In this document: in pieces, positions 1-8,358 of the stretch | Numbering within the stretch: the stretch's first letter is position 1 | Layout of the letters: each line of letters opens with the position of its first letter | Source: Pseudoxanthobacter soli DSM 19599 | GTDB lineage: Bacteria > Pseudomonadota > Alphaproteobacteria > Rhizobiales > Segnochrobactraceae | Direction: 5' to 3' | Assembly (NCBI RefSeq): GCF_900148505.1 | Contig: NZ_FRXO01000002.1 | Location: 496,001 to 560,000, forward strand | DNA length: 64,000 bases | Notes under the pieces: model-generated | The model's input: only the letters and a program-made list of their open reading frames with translations | Databases searched by the model: none | Told to the model about the DNA's origin: nothing | Made by a program: the position numbers and the translations under genes

Positions 1-537
1 GAGGATGAGGCCCGCGCCCTCGTCTATCGTGGGGCGGCACTCGCAGTGACCCAGGATGGACTGGAGCGCGGCATCGGCAGCCTTCAGGCCTCCGATGCCA
101 GCAAGTTGCCGCCGGAGGACGCGGCATTGCGCGCGGCCGCGATCCAGGCCGCCGAGCTGATCCGCACGGCTGCGATCCCGGACGGCAAGCTCGTCCAGAC
201 GACGGGCGCTCAGGTCGCGGACGCCAACACGCCGCTCGACGCGGCCGCCCCGCCCACCCCGGCCGGCGCCGCACCGGTCACTCCGGCTGGCACCGCACCG
301 GTGGCCCCAGCTGGCGCTACACCGGCGGCCCCGGCTGGCGCCGCTCCTGTCTCCCCGGCTGGCGCCGCACCGGGTGCGCCCGCGAGTTCGGCTGCCGCTC
401 CGGCGACCGCCGGCGGCTCCAATGCTGACGCTGGAACGGCGCAGCCGCAGCCGACAGCGGACTCGCCGGCCGCGGTGGTCCAGGCCCGCAGCGTTCTCAG
501 CGCCGTCGATTCACTCCTAGCGGACGCCCCAGAATGA
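1..537 (+). CDS. motC: MotC-type flagellar motility protein, C-terminal part (5' truncated by window edge)
   Basis: The reading frame is open from base 1, so the true start lies upstream; 178 C-terminal residues are visible. The first ~70 residues are helical and Ala-rich, like the C-terminal repeats of periplasmic MotC proteins of rhizobia. They are followed by a Pro/Ala/Gly-rich tail with five tandem 8-residue units (bases 259-378). MotC is a periplasmic partner of the MotB stator in Rhizobiaceae. The assignment rests mainly on position: the stop overlaps the fliK start (ATGA at 534-537), and motC-fliK is the established rhizobial order. A GTG at 46 could serve as an internal start, but it would leave a protein far shorter than the family. 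The tail sequence itself is low complexity and not diagnostic. Confidence 0.7.
   Translation, partial: EDEARALVYRGAALAVTQDGLERGIGSLQASDASKLPPEDAALRAAAIQAAELIRTAAIPDGKLVQTTGAQVADANTPLDAAAPPTPAGAAPVTPAGTAPVAPAGATPAAPAGAAPVSPAGAAPGAPASSAAAPATAGGSNADAGTAQPQPTADSPAAVVQARSVLSAVDSLLADAPE
259..378 (+). repeat. Five tandem 24-bp units inside motC
   Basis: Five consecutive 24-nt units encode 8-residue repeats of the form PAG(A/T)(A/T)P(V/A/G)(T/A/S). They diverge at third positions and at a few residues. They make a Pro/Ala linker-like tail at the MotC C-terminus, and copy number is likely to vary between strains. Confidence 0.85.
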
Positions 538-2087
538 CCAGACTCGATGTCGGCCTTCCCACGAGCACGCCAAGCGATGTTCGGGCCGCCAAGGCCGGAA
601 GTGGTTCGGCCGCCGGACACCAGGCGCGTGGGACGACCGGAGGGTCGGATTTCGGCTCCGTCCTTTCGGATCTCGGACAGCGGCGGTACGGCCAGAACGA
701 CGCGGCGGAGACCGACCGTAATGCGGACGAACGGCCGGGTTCCGGTCATGGCGGACGCGACCGCAGCGGCGCCGGAACAGTCGATGCCGATGAGACGACG
801 AGCCTCGACGCCAGCGGGCAGCAGACCGCGGCCGCGCAGACCACCCCGCTCGTCGCATTTCCGTCTGGCTTCGCCGAGTTGCTCGCGGCGCAAGGGGCTG
901 GAGGCCAGACCGGCGATACTGCCGAGAATGGTACCGGTGCCGGCCCAAGCGACGCGGAACTGGCGCTCGCTCTGCTTCGCCAGGGCAAGGATGGCACGGG
1001 CGCCGACGCCGCCCTCGAAGCAGACGGCGGGGGAGCTGGCGGCAGCGGTGAGACATCGAAGATCGTCCGCATGGAGATCTTCGGTCGTGAAACCCATTTC
1101 GCTCCCGTGCTCGCCCCCGAGGCCGCCTCGCAGGGCACTGGCGGGACCGAGCGGCAGAATGGCACGGGATCGTCCGACGGCGGAGCCGCCTCACGCCCGA
1201 TCGCCAATCGAAACGATCTGACGGCCCTGCTTGCCGCAACCGACGTCGGCCGGCAGGCGACCGCAGGCGCGCAGCAGCAGACTTCGGCCGCCGGAACGAC
1301 ATCGCGGGAGGACCGGACGGGAGACGCCGGGGGACGGCGATCCGCGCGCGGTGCCGATGCGCGGCTGCGTGGCACCGAAGAAAGGACGGCGAGGACCGCG
1401 GAAGAACGGGCAGGCGTCTCCGGATCGGACGAACGCGCCGCGTCCGACGTCGACACCATCACGGCGGAAGCGGGCTCATCCGATCAGAGCGATGCGCAGG
1501 GATTCGAACCGCCGATGACGCAGGTCGCCCGAGAAGTGCTTTCGGCCGCGCGCGCCGCCGGCGGTCAGGGAAGTCTGGCATCTGCACAGTCCGGAACAGG
1601 TTTTGCCGCCGCGGCGCGCCTCAGCGAGTTGTCCAACGTGTCCGCGTCCGGCGACGCGGTGCGGCTGCTGAACATCCGCCTGAAGCCTGATGCCCTCGGC
1701 GACGTCACCATCCGGCTAAGACTTGTCGGCAACGCCCTCGACCTGCGTGTCAGCGCCAGCAAGCCGGAAACGGCGGAAATGCTCGCGAGCGACAGCCATG
1801 CCCTCAAGCATATCCTGCGGGAGGCCGGCTACGACACCGATGTCGTCTCGATCGACGTCGGCTCGGCGGGCTCGGCGCTCCGGCCGCAAGTGGCCACAGC
1901 ACCGAATCCCGCTTTCAACGGCACCTCCAACGGCAATGCCGGATCCGATGGGGGCAGCCCGCGCCAGGACGGCCAGCCGCAGCATCAAGGCGGCCATGGC
2001 CCGCAAGACCAATCGACACAGAAAGAAGCCAACGGGAATGCCGATCCAACAACTCAAGGCCGTGTTGCTGGCGTCGTTTATATCTAG
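534..2087 (+). CDS. fliK: Flagellar hook-length control protein FliK (MotD type)
   Basis: This 517-residue protein is the molecular ruler that measures hook length and triggers the export specificity switch. Residues 1-350 are low-complexity and rich in Gly, Ala, Thr, Asp and Arg, as expected of the variable FliK ruler segment. Residues about 360-450 form the conserved hook-length C-terminal domain, with the typical LLNIRLKPDALGDVTIRL-like core near residue 377. A Gly/Gln/Ser-rich tail follows. The ATG at 534 overlaps the motC stop, which indicates translational coupling. Length and domain order are normal for alphaproteobacterial FliK. The long antisense and shifted ORFs over this gene are composition shadows. 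Confidence 0.9.
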   Translation: MTRLDVGLPTSTPSDVRAAKAGSGSAAGHQARGTTGGSDFGSVLSDLGQRRYGQNDAAETDRNADERPGSGHGGRDRSGAGTVDADETTSLDASGQQTAAAQTTPLVAFPSGFAELLAAQGAGGQTGDTAENGTGAGPSDAELALALLRQGKDGTGADAALEADGGGAGGSGETSKIVRMEIFGRETHFAPVLAPEAASQGTGGTERQNGTGSSDGGAASRPIANRNDLTALLAATDVGRQATAGAQQQTSAAGTTSREDRTGDAGGRRSARGADARLRGTEERTARTAEERAGVSGSDERAASDVDTITAEAGSSDQSDAQGFEPPMTQVAREVLSAARAAGGQGSLASAQSGTGFAAAARLSELSNVSASGDAVRLLNIRLKPDALGDVTIRLRLVGNALDLRVSASKPETAEMLASDSHALKHILREAGYDTDVVSIDVGSAGSALRPQVATAPNPAFNGTSNGNAGSDGGSPRQDGQPQHQGGHGPQDQSTQKEANGNADPTTQGRVAGVVYI

Positions 2088-2616
2088 CCTCACCCTGTTC
2101 GCCACGGCGCCTGCCGCCAGCGCAGCGCAGAATGTGTGTGAACGTGAGATGACGCGCGCGTCCGCGCGGTACGGTGTTCCCGTCGCGATCCTCTACGCGG
2201 TCGGTCTGACGGAAACCGGCCGCAAGGGCTCGCTGCAGCCGAACGCGATGAACATCGAGGGCAAGTCCTACTTCGCCACCAGTCGGGGCGACGCGATACG
2301 CCGCTTCAACGAGGCACGGCGGAGCGGTGCGAAGCTGATCGATCTCGGCTGCATGCAGATCAATCACTACTTCCACCGCGACCAGTTCCCCTCGCTGGAA
2401 GCGATGCTGGAGCCGCGGACAAATGTCGACTATGCGGCGAGATTCCTGAAGACGCTCAAGGCCCGAGAGGGCAGCTGGACGATGGCGGTCGCACGATACC
2501 ACGCGGGGCCGAACAACAATCCGGCACAGAAGCGCTATATCTGCGCCGTCATCACCAATCTGGTTGCGACCGGCTTCGGCTCGTGGACGCCGCGGTCAAA
2601 ATCCTTCTGCCGATAG
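2038..2616 (+). CDS. Periplasmic lytic transglycosylase (SLT domain), flagellar operon member
   Basis: The 192-residue product starts with a Sec signal peptide of about 30 residues ending in ASA-AQ. A single SLT/lysozyme-like fold follows: the catalytic Glu is E59 in the LTETG motif, then the LGCMQIN and ARYHAG motifs of family-1 lytic transglycosylases. It probably opens peptidoglycan locally for the flagellar rod or hook. Start choice: the ATG at 2038 gives a clean signal peptide and lies about 10 nt after a GAAAGAAG stretch. An in-frame ATG at 1996 would add a 14-residue basic extension. The gene overlaps the fliK 3' end by 50 bp, and the same gene follows fliK (motD) in Sinorhizobium-type flagellar clusters. 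Confidence 0.9.
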   Translation: MPIQQLKAVLLASFISSLTLFATAPAASAAQNVCEREMTRASARYGVPVAILYAVGLTETGRKGSLQPNAMNIEGKSYFATSRGDAIRRFNEARRSGAKLIDLGCMQINHYFHRDQFPSLEAMLEPRTNVDYAARFLKTLKAREGSWTMAVARYHAGPNNNPAQKRYICAVITNLVATGFGSWTPRSKSFCR

Positions 2617-3227
2617 AATGTGAACCGTCCGACGAGATCGTCAGGCCAAGGCGAAGGCCATCGTCGAAGAGGCGGATTCCGCTCCGTTCGCGACATGCCG
2701 ATCCGAGGGCGCACGAGCCGGTGCCCGGCACCACCAGGTCGGCGCGCACCGGGAACCATTCGCCGAAGTTTGCAAGACGTAACAGCGTTCGGCAGTCCGA
2801 AACGCAGGTCGTCCCAAGACCGCGGATGTGCTGCACTGCATCGGGCAGCGCTGCCAACGCTCGCTCGGCTGCAGCTCGGGCACATTCTGAATCGAGCGAC
2901 AAACCGCGCAAGAACATCACCGCGATCGTTTGACTACGAGCGAATTGTGCTGCCTTCCCCCAAAGGCATCACATCCATCGCAGCCATAATATAGCTCCTC
3001 CATCGAATGCAGGAATATTCTCGCCTTGAGGCAGGTCAAAAGGATAACGACAATATCAGAGTTCCAACATAAATATTTTATGACAGGATAGTATTCCGAA
3101 CACCTGTTTTGCTTCGGCGTTCACGTCTGGCTCCAGTCCCGCTCAAACGCGCCGGCAGAGGGGCATGGTGATACGGGCCGGGGCCTCGGGTTTCAGGCAT
3201 CCCGAAGTCCGATCAGAAACGACGAAA
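2617..3227. other. Long spacer without a convincing gene
   Basis: No frame here has clear coding character. The minus strand of about 2640-2920 has an open frame with mildly coding-like composition, but no domain or ribosome-binding site I recognise; it could be a decayed gene. From about 2990 the DNA becomes clearly AT-richer than the rest of the window, and this continues through ftcR. Confidence 0.5.
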
Positions 3228-3252
3228 GCCGGGCCTCACGACGAGGCCCGGC
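3228..3252 (-). terminator. Rho-independent terminator for ftcR
   Basis: A perfect 10-bp stem (3228-3237 pairs with 3243-3252) has a 5-nt loop. Read on the minus strand it is followed by TTTCGTCG, and it lies 84 bp beyond the ftcR stop. It could also stop transcripts arriving from the flagellar operon on the plus strand, but there is no T-run on that side. Confidence 0.75.
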
Positions 3253-3336
3253 TCACGATCAGAGAAAAGAAGCAATAACTTCGGATAAATCGATGCGATA
3301 CTGAAATTCTATGCCAGCTCTATAAAAGCTAGGCGA

Positions 3337-4011
3337 TCATGACGGCTCGACGAAGCAGTATCCGAGATATCGCTTCGCTTCGATGACCTCATATCCAAGG
3401 CGTTGCCGCAGCTTCTTGCGCAGCTTGCTCATATGACCTTCAACCACAGTCTCCGACACGGAGTGATTGAAGATACCGTATATCGAATTGAACAACTGCG
3501 CCTTGGTGATGCGGCGACCACTGTTCTTGACGATATATTCGAGTATTAGACGCTCACGACGAGGCAGAGGCAACGGATCACCGTCAATCTCCGGATCACG
3601 CCCGTCGAAATGAACTTTGAGTCGTCCTTTGACGCTCGGCCCGGAATTCATGTTGAGCCGGCGCCATACTGCGTCCGATCGAGCAATCAGCTCACGAACA
3701 TGCACAGGCTTAGGAACAACATCGTCGATCCCGGCAGAGAACAATTTCAACGTCTGCTCGAGAGAACGAACTTCACTCAGGGCGATGATCGGCGCGCGGC
3801 TGTGAGTTCGTATCAGATCGGGATAATTCTGACGACCATCGAAGTCACCAAGAACAAATCCCTGAACGGACCTCAGATCTTGGTCAGAAGTGGTTTCGAC
3901 CCACTCCCTGAACTCTTCGGATCGCAGTCCAAGAGATGGCCAGCCCTCTCTTGTAAAGCCAGATACGTACGCAGCAGAGACCTCAGGCCTCTGTTCGATA
4001 AAAATATACAT
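3337..4011 (-). CDS. ftcR: FtcR/Rem-type flagellar master regulator (OmpR-family response regulator)
   Basis: This 224-residue protein resembles Brucella FtcR and Sinorhizobium Rem along its whole length. Residues 1-110 are a degenerate receiver domain, and 125-224 an OmpR-type winged helix with the LPRRERLILEYI and SKLRKKLRQRLG segments and a C-terminal RYLGYCF strand. The usual phospho-acceptor region reads FVLGDFDG, so classic phosphorylation is doubtful, as in other FtcR proteins. The family activates late flagellar genes. The ATG at 4011 matches the family N-terminus (MYIFIEQRPE) and follows a GGGGG ribosome-binding site; an ATG 15 bp upstream is less likely. The gene is clearly lower in GC than its neighbours and points against the flagellar genes, unlike the usual same-strand order. 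Confidence 0.92.
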   Translation of the reverse strand: MYIFIEQRPEVSAAYVSGFTREGWPSLGLRSEEFREWVETTSDQDLRSVQGFVLGDFDGRQNYPDLIRTHSRAPIIALSEVRSLEQTLKLFSAGIDDVVPKPVHVRELIARSDAVWRRLNMNSGPSVKGRLKVHFDGRDPEIDGDPLPLPRRERLILEYIVKNSGRRITKAQLFNSIYGIFNHSVSETVVEGHMSKLRKKLRQRLGYEVIEAKRYLGYCFVEPS

Positions 4012-4643
4012 AACGTGCCCCCGCACATGTTACACATCAGCCTTGGCGTTTCTTAGTCGTCTTCTTGACAGCGACTTTCATAAACGGCCGAAACCAATGT
4101 CACTTATCTTCGCTTAGAAGCGCCAAAGGAGTCAAATTGAGATTTGCGTCTTATTTCGCTTATTCAAAATTAGAGGCCTTATACTTGAATGAGACTCATG
4201 GAGACAGGCGTTCGCCGCAACCTTGGAGGGCCGCTTTCGGCCCCGAATAACCAAAGCGGGCACACTCGTTTGGGTTGTCATATCTGAAAAATTTTCTCTC
4301 TTGACGCGAGAACACACGGTTCAGGCATCGGATCTGTCACCCCGCAATGCACAAATTGCCGAGGCATGCGGGAAAAGCGGGCAGTCTGTCATCAAGCTGT
4401 CTTCGCCGGCGGACCGGCACGAGTTTGCAACTGTTAACAAAAGCCTTCTGCAAAGCGGCCGCGTTTAAGCCCGCTCGAATGCTCCGTTCACATTTGGTCA
4501 TAATGTCGCACGCTCGGAACGAAGCAAGCTGGCAGACCATCCGTTGGCCTCCAAATGCTTCCAGATCGGAGCAAATTCACACCACCTCGCACGCGCTCCG
4601 GATCCGTTGGAGACACCCCTCGCGAACGACCTGCGTGCGCGCG
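4012..4643. other. AT-rich spacer upstream of ftcR
   Basis: About 630 bp with no convincing gene. It should hold the ftcR promoter. A 6-bp hairpin (4228-4233 with 4238-4243) without a T-run is present. Short ORFs on both strands lack ribosome-binding sites and family resemblance. Confidence 0.5.
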
Positions 4644-4646
4644 ACC

Positions 4647-5819
4647 TCAACGTGGGCCGATGCAAAGCGGCAGCGCGTCGGGAGATGGTGCGGTCGCACA
4701 TCTCGGTGCGGCGTTCACGCGGGACGCCGCAGCGCGAAGCCGTTCGATCAGTATCGCGTCGGCGACCGGAAGATTGAAATGCTCGTCGGACGCGAAGGCG
4801 GCGATGGCATCCTCGATCGACCTGGGAGAGGGATTCGGGGGGGCCGCCGGCAGATACATCAGCGATCGCAGCAGGCGGAGCATCTCCGCCCGCATTTGCC
4901 CGCCTCCCCGGGGGTCGACAGCAAACGGAAGAATGATACGCCTCGGCAATCCCGACCCCGACGCCGCCCGTGAGGGCGATGCGGGTTCGGACGGCACATC
5001 GACGGCCGTGACCTCACCGCCGCCCTTTCCCCGCGAATCGCCGCCAGGCGGGGGCGGAGTGGCATCCGATTCCGGCGCCGGCGGTGCAGCCGGTCCGGAT
5101 TGCGTCCCGACGACCGGCCCGGCCGGCGGAACCGCGTCGCCCCAACCCGGGTCGGGCTGGACCAGTCCCGCCGCTCCGACAGGGCGGAACGACGGTTCTG
5201 CCGGCATGTCCGCAGCTGCGCCCTCCGATTCCGCATCGGTTGGGTTCAGCAGCCGGTCCGACCGGCTCGCGAACCAGACGCCGGCGGAATAGCGGCACCG
5301 CTCTCCCTCGACGGCCGCGGTCACGCCGCCGACACCTTCATAGACATATGAGAAACGGCGGCAGTCAGGGCCGCCGGCACCCACGAAGAAAGAGGATGCC
5401 ACGACCGAGAGCCGCGAACCGGATGGAAGTTCGGACACGACATTCCGGTCCGCCGGCGTCATTTCCAGAATGGCGGAAAGCTCTTCTTCGACCGGATAAC
5501 GGTCGGGGGCAGGAATAACGTCCGGTGTCGCGAGGCCTCCCGTCGCGGCGACGGCGAGAACATGCCGGCTTTCGCCGCTCGACGGATACACCACGGCTGC
5601 CGCAGGCTGCCTGTCACGAAGCGTCGGACGAGCGGCGACAGCGTCGCGTTCGAAGCCGGAGAACGCCGGCGAAAACCCGGCGGAACCCACAAGAAGCAGG
5701 ACGCAATGCAAGGCGTAGGGAAGGAGAGACCCGGCGCGGCCACGCGCCGGCTGCACGGAGGACCCGTCAAGGCGTCCGCGGACGCCCTTCCGGAGCTTCC
5801 CGTGCCGCTGGCACGTCAT
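4647..5819 (-). CDS. Unknown membrane-anchored protein coupled to cheY
   Basis: The 390-residue product is unrecognised. A hydrophobic segment at about residues 33-52 suggests an inner-membrane anchor or uncleaved signal. It is followed by a region around 110-200 with two well-spaced cysteines and aromatic strands, then a long Pro/Gly/Ala-rich linker (about 215-300). A more structured Leu/Arg-rich C-terminal segment follows. Its ATG overlaps the cheY stop (ATGA), so it is translated with cheY, which suggests a link to chemotaxis or motility. The middle and end look coding: codon third positions are GC-rich and both ends have ordered composition. No catalytic motif is visible. Confidence 0.7.
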   Translation of the reverse strand: MTCQRHGKLRKGVRGRLDGSSVQPARGRAGSLLPYALHCVLLLVGSAGFSPAFSGFERDAVAARPTLRDRQPAAAVVYPSSGESRHVLAVAATGGLATPDVIPAPDRYPVEEELSAILEMTPADRNVVSELPSGSRLSVVASSFFVGAGGPDCRRFSYVYEGVGGVTAAVEGERCRYSAGVWFASRSDRLLNPTDAESEGAAADMPAEPSFRPVGAAGLVQPDPGWGDAVPPAGPVVGTQSGPAAPPAPESDATPPPPGGDSRGKGGGEVTAVDVPSEPASPSRAASGSGLPRRIILPFAVDPRGGGQMRAEMLRLLRSLMYLPAAPPNPSPRSIEDAIAAFASDEHFNLPVADAILIERLRAAASRVNAAPRCATAPSPDALPLCIGPR

Positions 5820-6202
5820 GCCTTTTCGAAGACGTTCTCGATCTTGCCCTTCAAGGTCTGGGCATTGAACGGCTTGACGATGTAGTTGCTCACGCCGGCC
5901 TTTTTGGCGGCGATCACGTTCTCCGACTTCGCCTCGGCGGTCACCATGATGAACGGCGTCTCGCTGAGAGCCTCGTCGCTGCGAACCCGCTGGAGGAGTT
6001 CGTAGCCCGTCATCGGCTCCATGTTCCAGTCGGAAATCACGAGCCCGTAGGTGCGCTGCTTCATCTTGGCAAGCGCCTCGGACCCGTCATACGCTTCGTC
6101 GACGTCCTCAAAGCCAACCTGCTTCAACAGGTTACGTATGATTCTGATCATGGTCTTATAGTCGTCGACCACGAGGATGGGCATCGAATGATCAAGGGCC
6201 AT
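5816..6202 (-). CDS. cheY: Chemotaxis response regulator CheY
   Basis: A single-domain receiver of 128 residues. The acidic pair D13-D14, phospho-acceptor D58 (VISDWNMEP), T88 and K110 (VKPF) are all present. W59 and N60 follow the phosphorylation site as in enteric CheY, so this is a motor-binding type. The start is set at 6202 (MALDHSMPIL), with GGAG about 8 nt upstream; a longer frame to 6241 has no family match. It is the first gene of a two-gene unit with the unknown protein downstream and is divergent from the cheZ-like gene, which encodes its probable phosphatase. Confidence 0.95.
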   Translation of the reverse strand: MALDHSMPILVVDDYKTMIRIIRNLLKQVGFEDVDEAYDGSEALAKMKQRTYGLVISDWNMEPMTGYELLQRVRSDEALSETPFIMVTAEAKSENVIAAKKAGVSNYIVKPFNAQTLKGKIENVFEKA

Positions 6203-6389
6203 TGGCACGCTCCGAAAGCGCTCAGCAGGCAAAGCTCCCATGACGAAGCGATCACCAGCATGAACGCTCTAGTTTTAGCCCGCCTAATCTTGCTTGAGGC
6301 TTGCATGGCACCACGATAAGGGCTTCCCCGGGAATCGGGTCAACGATAAGCTGTCCTTCTATGGGATGGATGAAACTGCGGGGGTAGGA

Positions 6390-7109
6390 ATGTCGGGCGG
6401 CCGCAGACCGTTTCGCGTCGAAACTCTTGGGATCCAGGAGGGTTTTGGCGCCCCCGGCCGATCCGTCGAATCCGAGATACGTACCCTGGTTTCCGATCAC
6501 CTTGGTCGAATCTTTCAGGAATTGATGGAGTTGCGCGAGCTTACCGAGCAGATCGGCAAGCGCGATCGCGAGGCGTTATTGCGTAGCGGAGAAGATTCGC
6601 TGCGTCTGGACATCGAGCAGATACAGCACGCGATCCAGAAGACGCGCTACGAGATCGTGACGCTTCGTGCTGACAAGGAAGCAGAATCCTTCAGCCGGGC
6701 CACGGACGAGCTCGATGCCGTCGTATCGGACACGGAAAGCGCGACGGACACGATCCTCAGCGCCGCTGAACGGATCGACGAGGCGGCCGCCCGGATCTCC
6801 AAGCATGTCAGCGAGGAGCACCAGGGCGAGATTGCCGCGATCCAGGATCAGGTCATCCGCATCTTCGAAGCCTGCAACTTCCAGGACATCACCGGCCAGC
6901 GCATCAGCAAGGTTGTCCGGCTGCTCCATTTCGTGGAAGAGCGCATCGAGCATATGATCGAGATCTGGGGCGTCGACGACGACAAGCAGCCGGAGGGCGC
7001 CACGGCGTTCGGCCAGCGCACCGGCGACGAGGCCCTGCTGAACGGGCCGGCGCTGATCACCGACAAGGACGTCGTGTCCCAGGACGACATCGACTCGCTG
7101 TTTTCCTGA
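6390..7109 (+). CDS. cheZ: CheZ-like CheY-phosphate phosphatase
   Basis: The 239-residue, mostly helical protein carries the CheZ signature FQDITGQ at 164-170. In E. coli CheZ the equivalent D143 and Q147 activate CheY-P hydrolysis; here they are D166 and Q170. Long heptad-rich helices (about 25-150) would form the four-helix dimer, and the last residues (DDIDSLFS) resemble the CheY-binding C-terminal helix. The ATG at 6390 follows GGGGGT, so I prefer it; ATGs at 6366 and 6294 are possible. The gene is divergent from cheY with a short spacer. Confidence 0.88.
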   Translation: MSGGRRPFRVETLGIQEGFGAPGRSVESEIRTLVSDHLGRIFQELMELRELTEQIGKRDREALLRSGEDSLRLDIEQIQHAIQKTRYEIVTLRADKEAESFSRATDELDAVVSDTESATDTILSAAERIDEAAARISKHVSEEHQGEIAAIQDQVIRIFEACNFQDITGQRISKVVRLLHFVEERIEHMIEIWGVDDDKQPEGATAFGQRTGDEALLNGPALITDKDVVSQDDIDSLFS

Positions 7110-7134
7110 TCATCGTCGCTCCGCGCGGCCGTGA

Positions 7135-8358
7135 TCAGGCCACCGAATCGGGCCGCGGCCGGACGGGTGCGGCGCCTGCCTCGGTCGTCGGCCCGATGGG
7201 CACAATCGTGGTATCGGCGACGATGCGATCCCGTCCCATTCGCTTGGCACGATAGAGCGCGCGATCAGCCTGCATCATAAGGTCCGCCAGGTCGGCGTCC
7301 TGAGCCCGGGCGCAGGCAACGCCGCCGCTCACCGTCGTCGCCGCAGGACCGTCGTGCTCACGGGTCGCGACGGCGAACGCGGTCCTGATCCGTTCGGCAA
7401 CGGCCATCGCCTCCTGCGGTGCCGCGCCGGCCAGCAGCACCGCGAATTCTTCACCGCCGATGCGGCCGAGCATGTCGCCCTCGCGCAGCGATTCGGTGGC
7501 GCAGGCGGCAAAGCGGCGGATGACGCGGTCGCCGGTCGGGTGGCCGAAGGTGTCGTTGATCCGCTTGAAGCGGTCGATGTCGAACACGACGAGCGCAACC
7601 GACGTTCCGGCACGACGCGCCGTCGCCAGCAGGCGCCCTCCCTCTGCAGTGAACGTTCCACGATTGAGGACGCCCGTCAGCCCATCCACCCGGGCTATGT
7701 CGCGCTGGACGCGCTCGGCTCTCTCCTTGCTCATCGAGACGAGAAGCAGCCCGCCGATCACGGCGAAGAATACCATTGAGAGATCGACGGCCTGGCTCAC
7801 GTGCGAGACGTCGACGCTTCCCTCGATCGACGGAAGATGGCCGTCGATCGCGAAGCCGATGCGCACGACCATGCAGGTGGCGTGAAGGGCGGCCACCACC
7901 ATCAGCGGACGGCGCGACGGCAACCGCTCGTCGCGCCCCCGCCACAGCTCGAACGCCCACATCGCCGACAGGAGGGCCGCCAACAGGGACGCAACGATGA
8001 CCCGCGCGGCGATGGAGGCGTAGAAGGCCGGAACGGCGCAGAGTCCGAGCCAGACCAGAACCGCCAGCGGCCCCACCCAAAAGGATTCAGGACGGCCTTC
8101 GAACCGTCGCAAACCGCACCAGATGAAGGCCGATCCGGACAGCAGCAGTGCGTTGGCGCCGATGATCACGGCCGCCTCGGTCACACTGCCGCGGATCGCG
8201 AACAGGCCGATCGCCAGCGCGTTCGTCAGGTAGCCTGCCCCCCACCAGCCGAGTGCGGCACCATCCTTGCTGTGGCGCGCCGATACCAGCATCGCGCCGC
8301 CCATCAGGACGGCGATCAACAGGCCGGTGAACGCAAAGGTGAAGTAGTCCAGTCGCAT
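7135..8358 (-). CDS. Membrane diguanylate cyclase (GGDEF)
   Basis: The 407-residue protein has about six transmembrane helices in residues 1-210, a short coiled linker, and a GGDEF domain with an intact GGEEF at 301-305. The RxxD inhibitory site (R292 to D295) is present, so it should make c-di-GMP with product feedback. The membrane part has no recognised sensor motif. The start at 8358 follows GAGG; an upstream ATG at 8385 lacks support. It lies next to the chemotaxis genes, which fits control of the motile-to-sessile switch. Confidence 0.92.
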   Translation of the reverse strand: MRLDYFTFAFTGLLIAVLMGGAMLVSARHSKDGAALGWWGAGYLTNALAIGLFAIRGSVTEAAVIIGANALLLSGSAFIWCGLRRFEGRPESFWVGPLAVLVWLGLCAVPAFYASIAARVIVASLLAALLSAMWAFELWRGRDERLPSRRPLMVVAALHATCMVVRIGFAIDGHLPSIEGSVDVSHVSQAVDLSMVFFAVIGGLLLVSMSKERAERVQRDIARVDGLTGVLNRGTFTAEGGRLLATARRAGTSVALVVFDIDRFKRINDTFGHPTGDRVIRRFAACATESLREGDMLGRIGGEEFAVLLAGAAPQEAMAVAERIRTAFAVATREHDGPAATTVSGGVACARAQDADLADLMMQADRALYRAKRMGRDRIVADTTIVPIGPTTEAGAAPVRPRPDSVA

